This document shows positions 1-11,677 of a stretch of DNA of 64,000 bases, in pieces (the first letter of the stretch is position 1; every line of letters starts with the position of its first letter). Where the stretch lies: NCBI RefSeq assembly GCF_001267925.1, contig NZ_CP011409.1, positions 868,001 to 932,000 of the forward strand, given 5' to 3'. A program made the translations under genes and the position numbers. The notes beneath the pieces were generated by a model. It saw only the letters and a list, made by a program, of their open reading frames with translations, was not told the origin of the DNA and made no database searches. The DNA is from Herbaspirillum hiltneri N3 (GTDB lineage Bacteria > Pseudomonadota > Gammaproteobacteria > Burkholderiales > Burkholderiaceae_D).

Positions 1-18
1 GAAAGATTGGCTGGCAGT

Positions 19-873
19 ATGACGAACGCAGTATCTACCGTGAACCCGGGACAGCAGGACCTGGACGCGCATGCCTTGCATGCCGTCGCGCAGTACAGGA
101 ATTTTTCCGATCTGGCCGGCAAGGTGATCTTCATCACCGGCGCCGGCAGCGGCATCGGTCGCGCGATGGCCAACGCCTTTGCCGTCAACGGCGCGCACCT
201 GGCGCTGCTGGATATCAACCAGGAGTTGCTGGCGCAGGCGCGTGCCGAGTTGCATGCGGTCTTCCCGACCATCGAAGTCGCCACCTACCTGGCATCGATC
301 ACCGATGACGTCGCCGTCGAACAGGCGGTCAACGCCGCGCAGGCGCGTTTTGGGCGGATTGACGTGTTGCTCAACAACGCCGGCATTTCCGCCAACCGTC
401 CGACCCTGGAATTGGCGCCTGCCGACTGGCGGCGCGCCATCGATATCAATCTCAACGGCGTGTTCTATTGTGGCCAGTCGGTAGCCCGCCATATGGTCAA
501 GCAGGGCGGCGGCGTGATCCTCAATATCGCCTCGATGTACGGCACCGTTGCCGCTCCCGAGCGTGCCGCGTATTGCGCCAGCAAGGCGGCCGTGGTGATG
601 CTGACCAAGGTCATGGCGGTTGAATGGGCGCCGTCGGGCTTGCGCGTCAACGCACTGGCGCCGGGCTACGTCCAAACCGCGCTGGTCGACGAGCTGGTGC
701 GAACCGGTCGCATGGATCTGGATGCACTGGTCAAGCGCACGCCGGCGCGGCGTCTGGGACAGCCGCACGAGATTGCGACGCTGGCGCTGTTCCTGGCGTC
801 CGACAGCGCCTCTTATATCAACGGGCAGGCCATCGTCGCCGACGGCGGCTGGTCCTCCTACAGCTACATCTAA
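19..873 (+). CDS. SDR-family NAD(P)-dependent dehydrogenase
   Basis: Short-chain dehydrogenase/reductase of about 284 residues. A Rossmann nucleotide site TGAGSGIG lies near residue 40, followed by the structural motif NNAG and the catalytic Tyr-x3-Lys in AYCASK; the C-terminal half ends with the usual INGQAIVADGG. The family oxidises or reduces secondary alcohols with NAD(P). The substrate cannot be read from sequence. A TTG at 7 is also in frame, and the frame is open to the window edge, so the true start could lie further upstream. The gene sits 39 bp before the fused E1 gene in what looks like one operon. By analogy with acetoin/butanediol clusters it may form the ketone used by the dehydrogenase complex; that is inference. 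Confidence 0.85.
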   Translation: MTNAVSTVNPGQQDLDAHALHAVAQYRNFSDLAGKVIFITGAGSGIGRAMANAFAVNGAHLALLDINQELLAQARAELHAVFPTIEVATYLASITDDVAVEQAVNAAQARFGRIDVLLNNAGISANRPTLELAPADWRRAIDINLNGVFYCGQSVARHMVKQGGGVILNIASMYGTVAAPERAAYCASKAAVVMLTKVMAVEWAPSGLRVNALAPGYVQTALVDELVRTGRMDLDALVKRTPARRLGQPHEIATLALFLASDSASYINGQAIVADGGWSSYSYI

Positions 874-912
874 TACCGAACTCACCGCTACCTCTATCTG
901 GAGATTGACACC

Positions 913-3117
913 ATGTCAGACCACATTGCACTCGCCCCGGCATCGAACTGGGTCGAATTGCGCACTACCGATGCCGACTGGGCTGCCGCTGATCCGGCCG
1001 TGCTGGGCACATTGCTGACCCATTCGCACCTGATCCGGGCATTTGAAGAAACCGTTCTGGAACTGGCGATGGATGGCCTCGTGCACGGTCCCGCGCACTC
1101 CAGCATCGGGCAGGAAGGCGGCGCCGCCGGTTCCATCGTGCCGCTGTTGGCAGCCGACCAGGTCAATGGTTCGCATCGCGGGCATCATCAGTTTCTGTCC
1201 AAGGCATTGGCCTACCTGACACCCGAGGGCATCGACCCCAAGTCCGAGCTCACGCCGGAAATCGATACCTTGCTGCAGCGAACCCTGGCGGAGATCCTTG
1301 GATTGGCGCAAGGCTTTTGCAGCGGCCGCGGCGGCTCCATGCACTTGCGCTGGCAAGAGGCGGGCGTGCTGGGCACCAATGCGATCGTGGGCGGCGGCGT
1401 GCCACTGGCGGCAGGCGCCGCCTGGGCGCATCGTCATGCCGGAACCGAAAACGTCGCCGTGACCTACTTCGGCGACGGCGCGGTCAACATCGGCTCGGTG
1501 CTGGAAACCATGAACATTGCCGCAGCGTGGAAACTGCCGCTGTGCTTCTTCATCGAGAACAACGGCTACGCCGTGTCTACTACGGTAGACGAAGCCACGG
1601 CAGAACCGCGCCTGTCGGCACGCGGTCTGGCCTTCAATATCCCCAGCTGGAAAGTCAACGGCATGGATCCGCTGGCCGTCTATCTGGCCATGAATGAAGC
1701 GCTGGCGCACATGCGCACCGGCAAGGGGCCGACGATCATCGAGGCCGATGTGTATCGCTTCTTCCATCAGAATGGCGGTTTCCCGGGAAGTGCTTTCGGT
1801 TATCGCTCGCGGGAAGAGGAACAATCCTGGCGCCAGCGCGATCCGCTGGATCTGCTGGGCAGCAAGATGCAGGCCCGCGGCCTGATTGACGAGGCCGGCA
1901 TCCTGGCCTTGCGCAATCGCATCAAGGCATCCATGGCGAAGGCCGTGGAGGAGCTGACGGAAGCCGATCCCAACGGCAAGGCGGGCAAGAAGCGCATTCG
2001 TCCCGAACTGTGGCCGAGCCCGGATTTCCGCAACGTCGGCGTGCGCGGTGATTTATCGGAGTTGCAAGGCGCCCGTACCGAAGAGCAGGAAAGCTTCGGC
2101 GGCAAGCTGGACACGCGCAAGTTCATCGATGTGGTCGCCGATGTGATGGATCGTCGCATGAGCACCGATGACAGCGTCGTGGTCATGGGTGAAGACGTGC
2201 ACCGCCTGAAGGGCGGTACCAATGGTGCGACACGCGGCCTCAAGGACAAATTCCCGGACCGTACGCTGGGTACGCCGATCAGCGAGAACGCATTTTGCGG
2301 TCTCGGTGGCGGATTGGCCATGGATGGCCGTTTCAAGCCGGTGGTCGAATTCATGTATCCCGACTTCATGTGGGTAGCAGCGGATCAGGTATTCAACCAG
2401 ATCGGCAAGGCGCGCCATATGTTCGGCGGCGATATCGAAGTGCCGTTCGTCTTGCGCACCAAGGTTGCCATGGGCACCGGTTACGGATCGCAGCACTCGA
2501 TGGATCCTGCCGGCATCTTTGCGACCAGCCCGGGCTGGCGCATTGTGGCGCCGTCGACTCCGTTCGACTATGTCGGATTGATGAATGCGGCGTTGGCCTT
2601 GAAAGATCCGGTACTGGTCATCGAACACGTCGATCTGTACAACGCGTCGGGTATCGCACCGGTCGATGACTTCGACTACCAGATTCCATTCGGCAAGGCG
2701 GCCGTGCGTCGCGCCGGCAGCGAGATGACGGTGCTGACCTATTTGTCGATGGTGGGGCATAGCCTGGAAGCCGTAGCGCAGACCGGCATCGACGCTGAAG
2801 TGGTGGACCTGCGCTGGTTGGACCGCGCCAGCATCGACTGGGACACCATCGAAACCAGCCTGCGCAAGACCAACAATGTGCTGATCGTGGAACAGGGCGC
2901 CGCCGGTACGTCGTATGGCGCCTGGCTGGCCGACGAAATTCAGCGTCGCTACTTCGACTGGCTGGATCAACCGGTGCAGCGTGTTTCCGGCAGCGAGGCG
3001 TCGCCCAGCATCTCGAAAGTGCTGGAACGCGCCGCCGCCGCACGCACCGAAGAAGTCGTGGCGGGCTTGCAGCAGGTCATGCGCGACAAAGGCGCAGCCC
3101 AGGGAGAGTCGGCATGA
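913..3117 (+). CDS. Fused E1 alpha-beta subunit of a thiamine-diphosphate 2-oxoacid/acetoin-type dehydrogenase
   Basis: A 734-residue fusion of the two E1 chains that are separate in most complexes. The N-terminal half is E1-alpha, with a thiamine diphosphate motif starting GDGAVNIG at residue 187 and ending in ENN about 28 residues later. The C-terminal half, from about residue 400, is the transketolase-like beta domain (VVVMGEDV, EFMYPDF, VAPSTPFDY) and its C-terminal domain (VIVEQG). E1 decarboxylates the substrate and reductively acylates the lipoyl group of E2. The following VOC gene starts inside its stop codon (ATGA), and E2 and E3 follow, so the complex is complete in this operon. Whether the substrate is acetoin, a branched 2-oxoacid or something else cannot be decided here. 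Confidence 0.88.
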   Translation: MSDHIALAPASNWVELRTTDADWAAADPAVLGTLLTHSHLIRAFEETVLELAMDGLVHGPAHSSIGQEGGAAGSIVPLLAADQVNGSHRGHHQFLSKALAYLTPEGIDPKSELTPEIDTLLQRTLAEILGLAQGFCSGRGGSMHLRWQEAGVLGTNAIVGGGVPLAAGAAWAHRHAGTENVAVTYFGDGAVNIGSVLETMNIAAAWKLPLCFFIENNGYAVSTTVDEATAEPRLSARGLAFNIPSWKVNGMDPLAVYLAMNEALAHMRTGKGPTIIEADVYRFFHQNGGFPGSAFGYRSREEEQSWRQRDPLDLLGSKMQARGLIDEAGILALRNRIKASMAKAVEELTEADPNGKAGKKRIRPELWPSPDFRNVGVRGDLSELQGARTEEQESFGGKLDTRKFIDVVADVMDRRMSTDDSVVVMGEDVHRLKGGTNGATRGLKDKFPDRTLGTPISENAFCGLGGGLAMDGRFKPVVEFMYPDFMWVAADQVFNQIGKARHMFGGDIEVPFVLRTKVAMGTGYGSQHSMDPAGIFATSPGWRIVAPSTPFDYVGLMNAALALKDPVLVIEHVDLYNASGIAPVDDFDYQIPFGKAAVRRAGSEMTVLTYLSMVGHSLEAVAQTGIDAEVVDLRWLDRASIDWDTIETSLRKTNNVLIVEQGAAGTSYGAWLADEIQRRYFDWLDQPVQRVSGSEASPSISKVLERAAAARTEEVVAGLQQVMRDKGAAQGESA

Positions 3118-3605
3118 CTATCGACATGATCGTCCCACTCGAGGTGGGCATCGCCTGCCGCGACTTGCCCAAGCTGCGCGCCTTTTACCAGGACGTGATG
3201 GGGTTTCAATTTGTCAGTGAGATCGTGGTGCCGGCGGCGAAGGCCGCGCCGTCCGCATTGTCCGCCGACGGCTATACGGTGGTGCGGCTGCAAACGCCTT
3301 ACGGCGAGCGCGTCAAGTTGCTGGCCCCGAACACACCGTCGGCGCCGGCAGCGGCAATGCCGGGAAAATACATTCTGGATAGAGCCGGCGCCAGTTATCT
3401 GACATTCATCGTCGGTGATATCGATGCCGCGATTGCGATATTGCTCCAGGCCGGCAGCCGATTTCTGACAGGGGTGGAGCGCGTCGAAGCGCGTCCGGGC
3501 GTCTACCTGGCGTTCTGCGAAGACCCGGAAGGCAATGTGCTGGAGCTGGTCGAATACACCGACATTGAGGCTTATCGCCCCGACCTGAAAAAAGGAAGCA
3601 ACTGA
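3114..3605 (+). CDS. VOC (glyoxalase/dioxygenase superfamily) protein embedded in the dehydrogenase operon
   Basis: A 163-residue protein with the paired beta-alpha-beta-beta-beta modules of the vicinal oxygen chelate fold. It begins VGIACRDLPKLRAFYQDVMGF and ends FCEDPEGNVLELVEY, which supplies the usual metal-ligand glutamate. VOC proteins include glyoxalases, epimerases and extradiol dioxygenases. Its start overlaps the E1 stop by four bases (ATGA), implying translational coupling, and E2 follows one base after its stop. Placement between E1 and E2 suggests that it prepares or isomerises the substrate of the complex; the reaction is unknown. Confidence 0.8.
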   Translation: MTIDMIVPLEVGIACRDLPKLRAFYQDVMGFQFVSEIVVPAAKAAPSALSADGYTVVRLQTPYGERVKLLAPNTPSAPAAAMPGKYILDRAGASYLTFIVGDIDAAIAILLQAGSRFLTGVERVEARPGVYLAFCEDPEGNVLELVEYTDIEAYRPDLKKGSN

Positions 3606-3606
3606 G

Positions 3607-4881
3607 ATGGCTATATTGATTCGTATGCCCGAGATTGCCGCCAACGCGACATCTGCGGTGATCAAGGAATGGTCCAGGAAAGAGGGCGACAGCATTCGCA
3701 TCGGCGAAACCCTGGCCGAGATAGAAACCGACAAGGCCCTGATTGAGTTCGACGCAGATCAGGCCGGCATCCTGGGCAAGATCCTGGCGCCGGCCGGCAA
3801 GGACATCGAAGTCGGAGCGCCCATCGCGGTGCTGTTTGCCGAAGGTGAAACCAGTGTCGACATCGCCGCCGTGCTGGCCGCCGCCGGCGTTGGAACAGCG
3901 TCGGGTACCGCACCCGCAGCCGCGCCTGCACCTGCAGCGCCCTTCGCGCCTGCGCCCGCAGTCTCGGCAACAGCACAAAGGGCGCCTGCAGGAGGGCGCG
4001 TCTTTGTCAGCCCGCTGGCGCGCCGTCTGGCCAGGGATCGTGGCATCGGTCTGCAAGGCGTACAAGGCAGCGGTCCGCATGGCCGCATCGTCAAGCGCGA
4101 TGTCGATGCTCTGGCTGCTGCGACTGCAAGCAAGCCTGTCAATGTCAATGCCGCTGCGACATCCACATCGGTAGCGTCATCGGCGTCCAAGGCGACCGAT
4201 GCGGGCTACGTGGAAATTGCGCATTCGGGAATGCGCCGCACGATTGCTCGCCGCCTGAGCGAAAGCAAATCGACCATTCCGCATTTCTACCTCAGCGCCG
4301 CCTGCAAGATGGACAAGCTGATGGCCTTGCGTGCAGAGATCAATGCCGGTAGCAGCCGCAAGATTTCCGTCAACGACTTCATCGTCAAAGCAGTCGCTGC
4401 GGCGTTGAAGGCTTCGCCGCAGATGAATGTCGGCTGGACCGATAGTGCGCTGCGTCAGTATGCGCAGGCCGATATTTCGGTGGCGGTATCGACCGATGGC
4501 GGCCTGATTACGCCGGTGGTGCGCGCGGCTGACAGCAAATCGCTTTCCGCCGTCAGCGCTGAGATCGCCGATCTGGCGGCGCGCGCGCGCAGTGGCCAAT
4601 TGGCGCCGGAGGAATATCAGGGCGGCAGCTTCACCATCAGCAATCTGGGCATGTTCGGCGTGCAGGAGTTCTCGGCGATCATCAATCCGCCGCAGGCAGC
4701 AATCCTGGCGGTCGGCACGACATCGCAGCAGGCGGTCGTGGCGGATGGCGCGATTGCCATCGCGTCCGTCATGAATGTGACCCTGTCGGTCGATCATCGC
4801 GCCATTGACGGCGCGGTGGCTGCGCAGTGGCTGGCGCTGTTCCAGCGCCATATCGAGCACCCCCTGAGCACCTTGATCTGA
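3607..4881 (+). CDS. Dihydrolipoamide acyltransferase (E2)
   Basis: A 424-residue E2. The N-terminal lipoyl domain spans about residues 2-77, with the lipoylated lysine at 43 in ETDKALIEF. An Ala/Pro-rich linker follows, then a peripheral subunit-binding domain at about 132-170 (VSPLARRLARDRGI, GSGPHGRIVKRDV). The C-terminal catalytic domain carries SVDHRAIDGA, with the conserved His and Asp of the CoA acyltransferase site. It takes the acyl group from E1 and passes it to CoA. The start is only one base past the VOC stop; a purine-rich AAAAAGGAAG stretch at 3589-3598 gives the ribosome site. There is one lipoyl domain, as in acetoin and branched-chain complexes. Confidence 0.9.
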   Translation: MAILIRMPEIAANATSAVIKEWSRKEGDSIRIGETLAEIETDKALIEFDADQAGILGKILAPAGKDIEVGAPIAVLFAEGETSVDIAAVLAAAGVGTASGTAPAAAPAPAAPFAPAPAVSATAQRAPAGGRVFVSPLARRLARDRGIGLQGVQGSGPHGRIVKRDVDALAAATASKPVNVNAAATSTSVASSASKATDAGYVEIAHSGMRRTIARRLSESKSTIPHFYLSAACKMDKLMALRAEINAGSSRKISVNDFIVKAVAAALKASPQMNVGWTDSALRQYAQADISVAVSTDGGLITPVVRAADSKSLSAVSAEIADLAARARSGQLAPEEYQGGSFTISNLGMFGVQEFSAIINPPQAAILAVGTTSQQAVVADGAIAIASVMNVTLSVDHRAIDGAVAAQWLALFQRHIEHPLSTLI

Positions 4882-4888
4882 GGCGACA

Positions 4889-6292
4889 ATGACAATGGAA
4901 AACTATGACCTGGTGGTCGTCGGCGGCGGCCCTGGCGGGTATGTGGCCGCTATCCGCGCCGCGCAACTGGGATTGAAAACGGCGCTGGTGGAAAAGGCGC
5001 AACTGGGCGGCATCTGCCTGAACTGGGGCTGCATCCCGACCAAGGCGCTGCTGCGCTCGGCAGACATTCTGCGTCTGGTCAAGGATGCCGGACGCTTTGG
5101 TGTCCAGGTTGCCGCGCCGCAGATTGATCTTGCCGCCATGGTCAAGCGTTCACGCGACGTTGCAGGACAGTTGCAAAGCGGCGTGACGTACCTGATGAAG
5201 AAAAACAAGATTGCCGTGATTGCAGGACACGCCCGGCTGGCCGGCGGCGGCAAGCTGGACGTCACTACCGCCAATGGCGTGTCAACGATCTCGGCAAAGC
5301 ACATCATTCTCGCGACCGGCGCGCGCGCACGGCCGTTGCCCGGCCTGACGCCGGACGGCGAGAGCGTGTGGTCGTATCGCGAGGCGCTGATGCCCACGCG
5401 CGTGCCAACACATCTGGTCGTCGTCGGCGCCGGTGCGATCGGCATCGAGTTCGCCAGTTTCTATCACGCACTGGGCGCCAAGGTCAGCGTCGTTGAAATG
5501 GCCGAGCGTGTGCTGCCCGTGGAAGACGAGGATATTTCCAGGCATATGGGCGACGCCTTGCGTAAGCAGGGCATGCAACTCTATCTGGGGTCGCGCCTGA
5601 CGAGCAGCAGCAAGCGGCGCAACGGCGGCGTTGACGAGTGGACGCTGCAATTGGACGGCCGGCATAAGGAAAGCCTGACTGCCGATGTCGTGTTGACTGC
5701 AGCCGGTATCGTCGGCAATATCGAGGAGCTCGGCCTGGAAGCGACAGCGGTGAAAATCGATCGAAGCCATGTCGTCACCGACGCCTATGGCGCGACAGGC
5801 GAGCCGGGCGTCTACGCCATTGGCGACCTCGCCGGTGCGCCCTGGCTGGCGCACAAGGCCAGTCATGAAGCGGTGATCTGTGTGGAAAAGATCGCCGGCA
5901 TGAATCCGCATGCCCTGGATGCTACCAGGATTCCGGCATGCACTTACAGCCATCCGCAAGTCGCCAGCGTCGGGCTGACCGAAGCACAGGCCAAAGCGAA
6001 CGGACACAAGGTGCGTATCGGGACATTTCCTCTGGCAGTCAACGGCAAGGCCATTGCGCTGGGCGCCACGGGCGGTTTTGCGAAGGTCGTCTTCGATGAC
6101 GCCAGCGGCGAATTACTGGGTGCGCACATGGTCGGCGAAGAAGTGACCGAGATGATTCAGGGCTATGCGATTGCCCGTGAACTCGAAAGCACGGAGGCCG
6201 AATTGATGGAAACGGTCTTCCCGCATCCCACCGTTTCCGAAAGCATGCACGAAGCCGTCTTGGCTGCGTATGGCCGTGCCTTGCATATCTGA
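4889..6292 (+). CDS. lpdA: Dihydrolipoamide dehydrogenase (E3)
   Basis: A 467-residue flavoprotein disulfide reductase. It has an FAD-binding GGGPGGYVAA near the N-terminus, the redox disulfide in GGICLNWGCIPTKALL, a second nucleotide site VVGAGAIGIEFASF for NAD, and the C-terminal HPTVSE with the catalytic histidine. It reoxidises the dihydrolipoyl group of the E2 encoded just upstream (7-bp gap) and reduces NAD. GAGGCGAC lies just before the start, and a second in-frame ATG follows at 4895. The operon therefore carries its own E3 rather than sharing that of pyruvate dehydrogenase. Confidence 0.92.
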   Translation: MTMENYDLVVVGGGPGGYVAAIRAAQLGLKTALVEKAQLGGICLNWGCIPTKALLRSADILRLVKDAGRFGVQVAAPQIDLAAMVKRSRDVAGQLQSGVTYLMKKNKIAVIAGHARLAGGGKLDVTTANGVSTISAKHIILATGARARPLPGLTPDGESVWSYREALMPTRVPTHLVVVGAGAIGIEFASFYHALGAKVSVVEMAERVLPVEDEDISRHMGDALRKQGMQLYLGSRLTSSSKRRNGGVDEWTLQLDGRHKESLTADVVLTAAGIVGNIEELGLEATAVKIDRSHVVTDAYGATGEPGVYAIGDLAGAPWLAHKASHEAVICVEKIAGMNPHALDATRIPACTYSHPQVASVGLTEAQAKANGHKVRIGTFPLAVNGKAIALGATGGFAKVVFDDASGELLGAHMVGEEVTEMIQGYAIARELESTEAELMETVFPHPTVSESMHEAVLAAYGRALHI

Positions 6293-6324
6293 CGATCAGC
6301 ATTTTCTTTTTGAAAGAGATTCAC

Positions 6325-7779
6325 ATGCTTGCACTGAACAAACCTGGCTTATTCCGCCAGCAATGCTACATCGACGGCCAATGGGTCGACGCCAACGAAG
6401 GCGGCATCGTTTCCGTCAACAATCCGGCCACGGGCGAGATCATCGGGACGATTCCCAAAATGGGCGGCAGTGAAACGCGTCGTGCAATTGACGCCGCCAA
6501 CGCCGGCTGGCGCGGCTGGCGCAACAAATCCGCGAAGGAGCGTGCGACGATTTTGCGCCGCTGGTTCGATCTGATGATTGCCAATTCGGACGACCTTGCA
6601 ACGATCATGACCGTGGAGCAGGGCAAACCGCTGGCGGAGTCGAAGGGCGAGATCGCCTACGCCGCGTCGTATCTGGAGTGGTTCGGCGAAGAAGGCAAGC
6701 GCGCCTACGGCGACACCATCCCCGGGCCGTCGTCCGACCGTCGCATCGTGGTGGTCAAAGAGCCGATTGGCGTCTGCGCGGCAATTACACCGTGGAATTT
6801 TCCCTCGTCCATGATCACGCGCAAGGTGGGCGCCGCCTTAGCCGCAGGTTGCCCGATCGTGGTCAAGCCTGCGACCCAGACTCCCTATTCGGCGCTGGCG
6901 TTGGCTGTGTTGGCGGAAGAGGCAGGTGTGCCTCGCGGTGTCTTCTCGGTCATTACCGGCTCGGCGGCGGCCATCGGCGCTGAAATGACAAGCAACCCCA
7001 TCGTGCGCAAGCTCAGCTTTACGGGATCGACCGAAGTGGGGCGGATACTGATGGCGCAAAGCGCCGGAACGATCAAGAAAGTGTCGCTGGAGTTAGGCGG
7101 CAACGCGCCATTTATCGTATTCGACGACGCCGATCTGGATGCTGCCGTAGAGGGCGCGCTGGCGAGCAAATTCCGCAATACCGGTCAAACTTGCGTGTGT
7201 GCGAATCGACTGTACGTTCAGGACGGCGTCTACGATGCGTTTGCGGAGAAGCTGGTTGCGGCCGTCAACAAGATGAAAGTGGGAAATGGTCTGACGGCGG
7301 GTGTCAGCCAAGGGCCATTGATCGACGAAAACGCCGTCGCCAAAATGGAAGAACATATCGCCGATGCGCTGGGCAAGGGTGGCAAAGTCATCACCGGCGG
7401 CAAGCGTCATGCGCTGGGGCAGACGTTCTTTGAGCCGACCGTGGTGTGCGATGCCAATTCGCGGATGCTGGTGGCGAAAGAAGAAACCTTCGGCCCATTG
7501 GCGCCCCTGTTCCGTTTCAAGTCGGATGACGAGGTCATCGGCCTGGCCAACGACACGGAGTTCGGCCTGGCCAGCTACTTCTATACGCGCGATATCGGCC
7601 GCGTCTGGCGTATCGCCGAAGGCCTGGAATATGGCATGGTCGGCATCAACACCGGTGTGATCTCCAACGAGATGGCGCCATTCGGCGGCGTGAAGCAATC
7701 GGGCATCGGACGCGAAGGTTCGAAATACGGACTGGACGATTATCACGTCACGAAGTATCTCTGTATGGGGGGTATTTGA
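6325..7779 (+). CDS. gabD: Succinate-semialdehyde dehydrogenase-type aldehyde dehydrogenase
   Basis: A 484-residue NAD(P)-dependent aldehyde dehydrogenase. It has ITPWNFPSSMITRK for cofactor binding, FTGSTEVGR, the general-base glutamate in VSLELGGNAP and the catalytic cysteine in GQTCVCANR. The pattern is closest to the GabD group, which oxidises succinate semialdehyde to succinate. A TTG at 6310 also opens the frame, but GAAAGAG at 6312-6318 is well placed for the ATG at 6325. It is the last gene of the dehydrogenase operon, so here it may oxidise an aldehyde made by the upstream complex; the gabD name is by similarity. Confidence 0.85.
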   Translation: MLALNKPGLFRQQCYIDGQWVDANEGGIVSVNNPATGEIIGTIPKMGGSETRRAIDAANAGWRGWRNKSAKERATILRRWFDLMIANSDDLATIMTVEQGKPLAESKGEIAYAASYLEWFGEEGKRAYGDTIPGPSSDRRIVVVKEPIGVCAAITPWNFPSSMITRKVGAALAAGCPIVVKPATQTPYSALALAVLAEEAGVPRGVFSVITGSAAAIGAEMTSNPIVRKLSFTGSTEVGRILMAQSAGTIKKVSLELGGNAPFIVFDDADLDAAVEGALASKFRNTGQTCVCANRLYVQDGVYDAFAEKLVAAVNKMKVGNGLTAGVSQGPLIDENAVAKMEEHIADALGKGGKVITGGKRHALGQTFFEPTVVCDANSRMLVAKEETFGPLAPLFRFKSDDEVIGLANDTEFGLASYFYTRDIGRVWRIAEGLEYGMVGINTGVISNEMAPFGGVKQSGIGREGSKYGLDDYHVTKYLCMGGI

Positions 7780-7814
7780 GGGATAGCTATTTTCTGCAAG
7801 ATTTCCTCCCTCAA
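7776..7814. terminator. Weak inverted repeat between convergent genes
   Basis: TTGAGGGA (7776-7783) pairs with TCCCTCAA (7807-7814) across a 23-base loop. It overlaps the end of the aldehyde dehydrogenase and lies in the convergent gap before the binding-protein gene. There is only a short T run after it, so termination activity is uncertain. Confidence 0.3.
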
Positions 7815-7896
7815 TTTCCAAGATTGTTTACCCGGATTGAAGCAGGAGTCTCGGGTTCACCGATTCTGACGCCAGGCGCCCCCCACCCGGATTGCG

Positions 7897-9054
7897 CTAT
7901 CTGCCGAGAACGCTGATCGGCACCCAGGCGCCCTGCTTGATCTGATACAGCGTGTAGCTGGGACTGGTGACGTCGCCCTTGGCGTCGAACGAGATCGGTC
8001 CCGTCAATCCGACGTATTTGATGTTGTGCAAGATGGCGCTGATTCTCGGCGGATCGAGGGAGCCGGCCTGCTTCATCGCCTCGGCAAGCACATAGACGGC
8101 GTCATAAGCCGAGAGCGTATATGGCGTAATGCGCGAGGAAAAACGGGCGGTGAAGTTCTTCTGAAAAGACTTCCAGCGCGGCAGTTTCTCAAAAGGAATG
8201 CCGGGAGAAATCGAGAATATATTGATATCGCCCAGAGCCGCTTCACGCATGGACTCCGGATCGATCGTCACTTCTGCAAGAACCATGTTCTTCGGGAAGC
8301 CGAGTCGCCTGAGACCGCCGAGGAGACTCTCGCTGTGATTCAGGTCCCCCGAATACAGGCGGCCGGCATGAAAGATGAGATCGGGCCTGGCCTGTCGGAC
8401 CGACTCCAGCGCCAGCGCATAATTCGATGTCTTGTTGCTGATGCTCATGCGTCCTGAAATCAAGCCGCCGTTTGCCTGAATATAGTTGATGAACTGATCG
8501 GCTATCGCCTTGCCGAACAAGGTGGCGTCATCAATCACCATGATGCGCTCCGCCCGTAAGGTTCTCAAGACATGCTCCCCGATATAATTTGTCCGTATGC
8601 CGTCATGGCCGACCATGCGAAAGGTGGTTGGCAAACCTTGCTGCGTGTATTCGGTGCTGGTGGAGGAGGGGCTGATCTCGGCGATCCCGGCGTCGCTGTA
8701 AATCTTCGCCGTGGCGATGCTGGCGGCGGAATTCCAATGCCCGACGACCGCGACGACTTTGGATGCGATGAAATAGCGTGCGGTCAGGATGGCGATATTG
8801 ACATCGGCCTTGTCATCCTGATCCAGCAGCTTCAGAACTATCTTTTCTCCGGCGATGTACAGCGGGCGAGCATTGATTTCATCGATGGCAAGCAAGGCAG
8901 CGTCGCGTCCACTTTTGCCAGGCATTTCCGTCAAGGGCGCCGCAAATCCGATCTGTACTGTTCTGACACCCTGACCCACGGCGTTGCCTGCAGGTACGCA
9001 ATACAAATACAGCGAGACGACCAGCAACCTGAAAATCAATCCTGTCGATTTCAT
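7897..9054 (-). CDS. Periplasmic binding protein of branched-chain amino acid/amide ABC type
   Basis: A 385-residue exported binding protein. The N-terminal signal sequence (MKSTGLIFRLLVVSLYLYC..., likely cut near residue 28) is followed by VQIGFAAPLTEMPGKSGRDAALLAIDEIN, typical of the LivJ/UrtA-like family, and by two Rossmann-like lobes (AVVGHWNSAASIA, TFRMVGHDGIRTNYI). These proteins deliver amino acids, amides or aromatic acids to an ABC permease, or act as sensors. No permease or ATPase gene is adjacent, so it is an orphan in this window. It converges on the dehydrogenase operon. Confidence 0.85.
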   Translation of the reverse strand: MKSTGLIFRLLVVSLYLYCVPAGNAVGQGVRTVQIGFAAPLTEMPGKSGRDAALLAIDEINARPLYIAGEKIVLKLLDQDDKADVNIAILTARYFIASKVVAVVGHWNSAASIATAKIYSDAGIAEISPSSTSTEYTQQGLPTTFRMVGHDGIRTNYIGEHVLRTLRAERIMVIDDATLFGKAIADQFINYIQANGGLISGRMSISNKTSNYALALESVRQARPDLIFHAGRLYSGDLNHSESLLGGLRRLGFPKNMVLAEVTIDPESMREAALGDINIFSISPGIPFEKLPRWKSFQKNFTARFSSRITPYTLSAYDAVYVLAEAMKQAGSLDPPRISAILHNIKYVGLTGPISFDAKGDVTSPSYTLYQIKQGAWVPISVLGR

Positions 9055-9292
9055 TGCAATACCTCCCCTGGCCCTGCAAGCAAGAAAGACATCTTATCGG
9101 CCGGTTGGACTGTCCGGCTCTTGGCGCTGCTGACATCATCCTAGCATCCGGATACGGGATTTCGTAAGCATTCACGCCGTCAATGTGAAAGTCATGATCG
9201 GCGGCAACTTTCTGTTGCAATGTGTGTGCAGATTGCAGAGCGGAGGGAGGGGCGGCAGGCCCTGGCAGGGCATCCGCATTGACGGGAGGACG

Positions 9293-9319
9293 CGGGCGAA
9301 TGCGGACCGCATTCGCCCG
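9293..9319 (-). terminator. Strong hairpin just after the EF-G gene
   Basis: CGGGCGAATGCG and CGCATTCGCCCG form a perfect 12-bp stem with a three-base loop, eight bases beyond the EF-G stop. No T run follows on the minus strand, so it may end or protect the transcript rather than act as a classic intrinsic terminator. Confidence 0.5.
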
Positions 9320-9326
9320 GCAATGC

Positions 9327-11438
<2,112 letters not shown>

Positions 11439-11655
11439 GACATTTTCCTTTTCGTTGCATCGTTGGATGGAACCGGCAGAAAGCAATCGCGGCGAAGTCA
11501 CATTATGCGCATATTTTTGCATCCCATGCTGTCCGCCGTCCTGGCTGACACGGGCCGAAAATCCGGCCCGCAATCCTTCCCCGGTTCGTCTGGCGGCTTT
11601 CTTTCCTGCAAGGCAACTGCAAGCCGGAAAGCCTGCGCATCATCATAGTTTGTAT

Positions 11656-11677
11656 TTATGTAATGCGTGTTACATAA
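11656..11677. promoter_or_regulatory. Palindromic operator candidate between fusA and the TetR gene
   Basis: TTATGTAA and TTACATAA form a perfect 8-bp inverted repeat around a six-base spacer (TGCGTG). The size and symmetry suit a TetR dimer. It lies in an AT-rich divergent intergenic region of 345 bp (11439-11783) that also carries a 7-bp GC-rich hairpin (11552-11571) in the fusA leader. Autoregulation by the adjacent TetR protein is inference. Confidence 0.55.
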
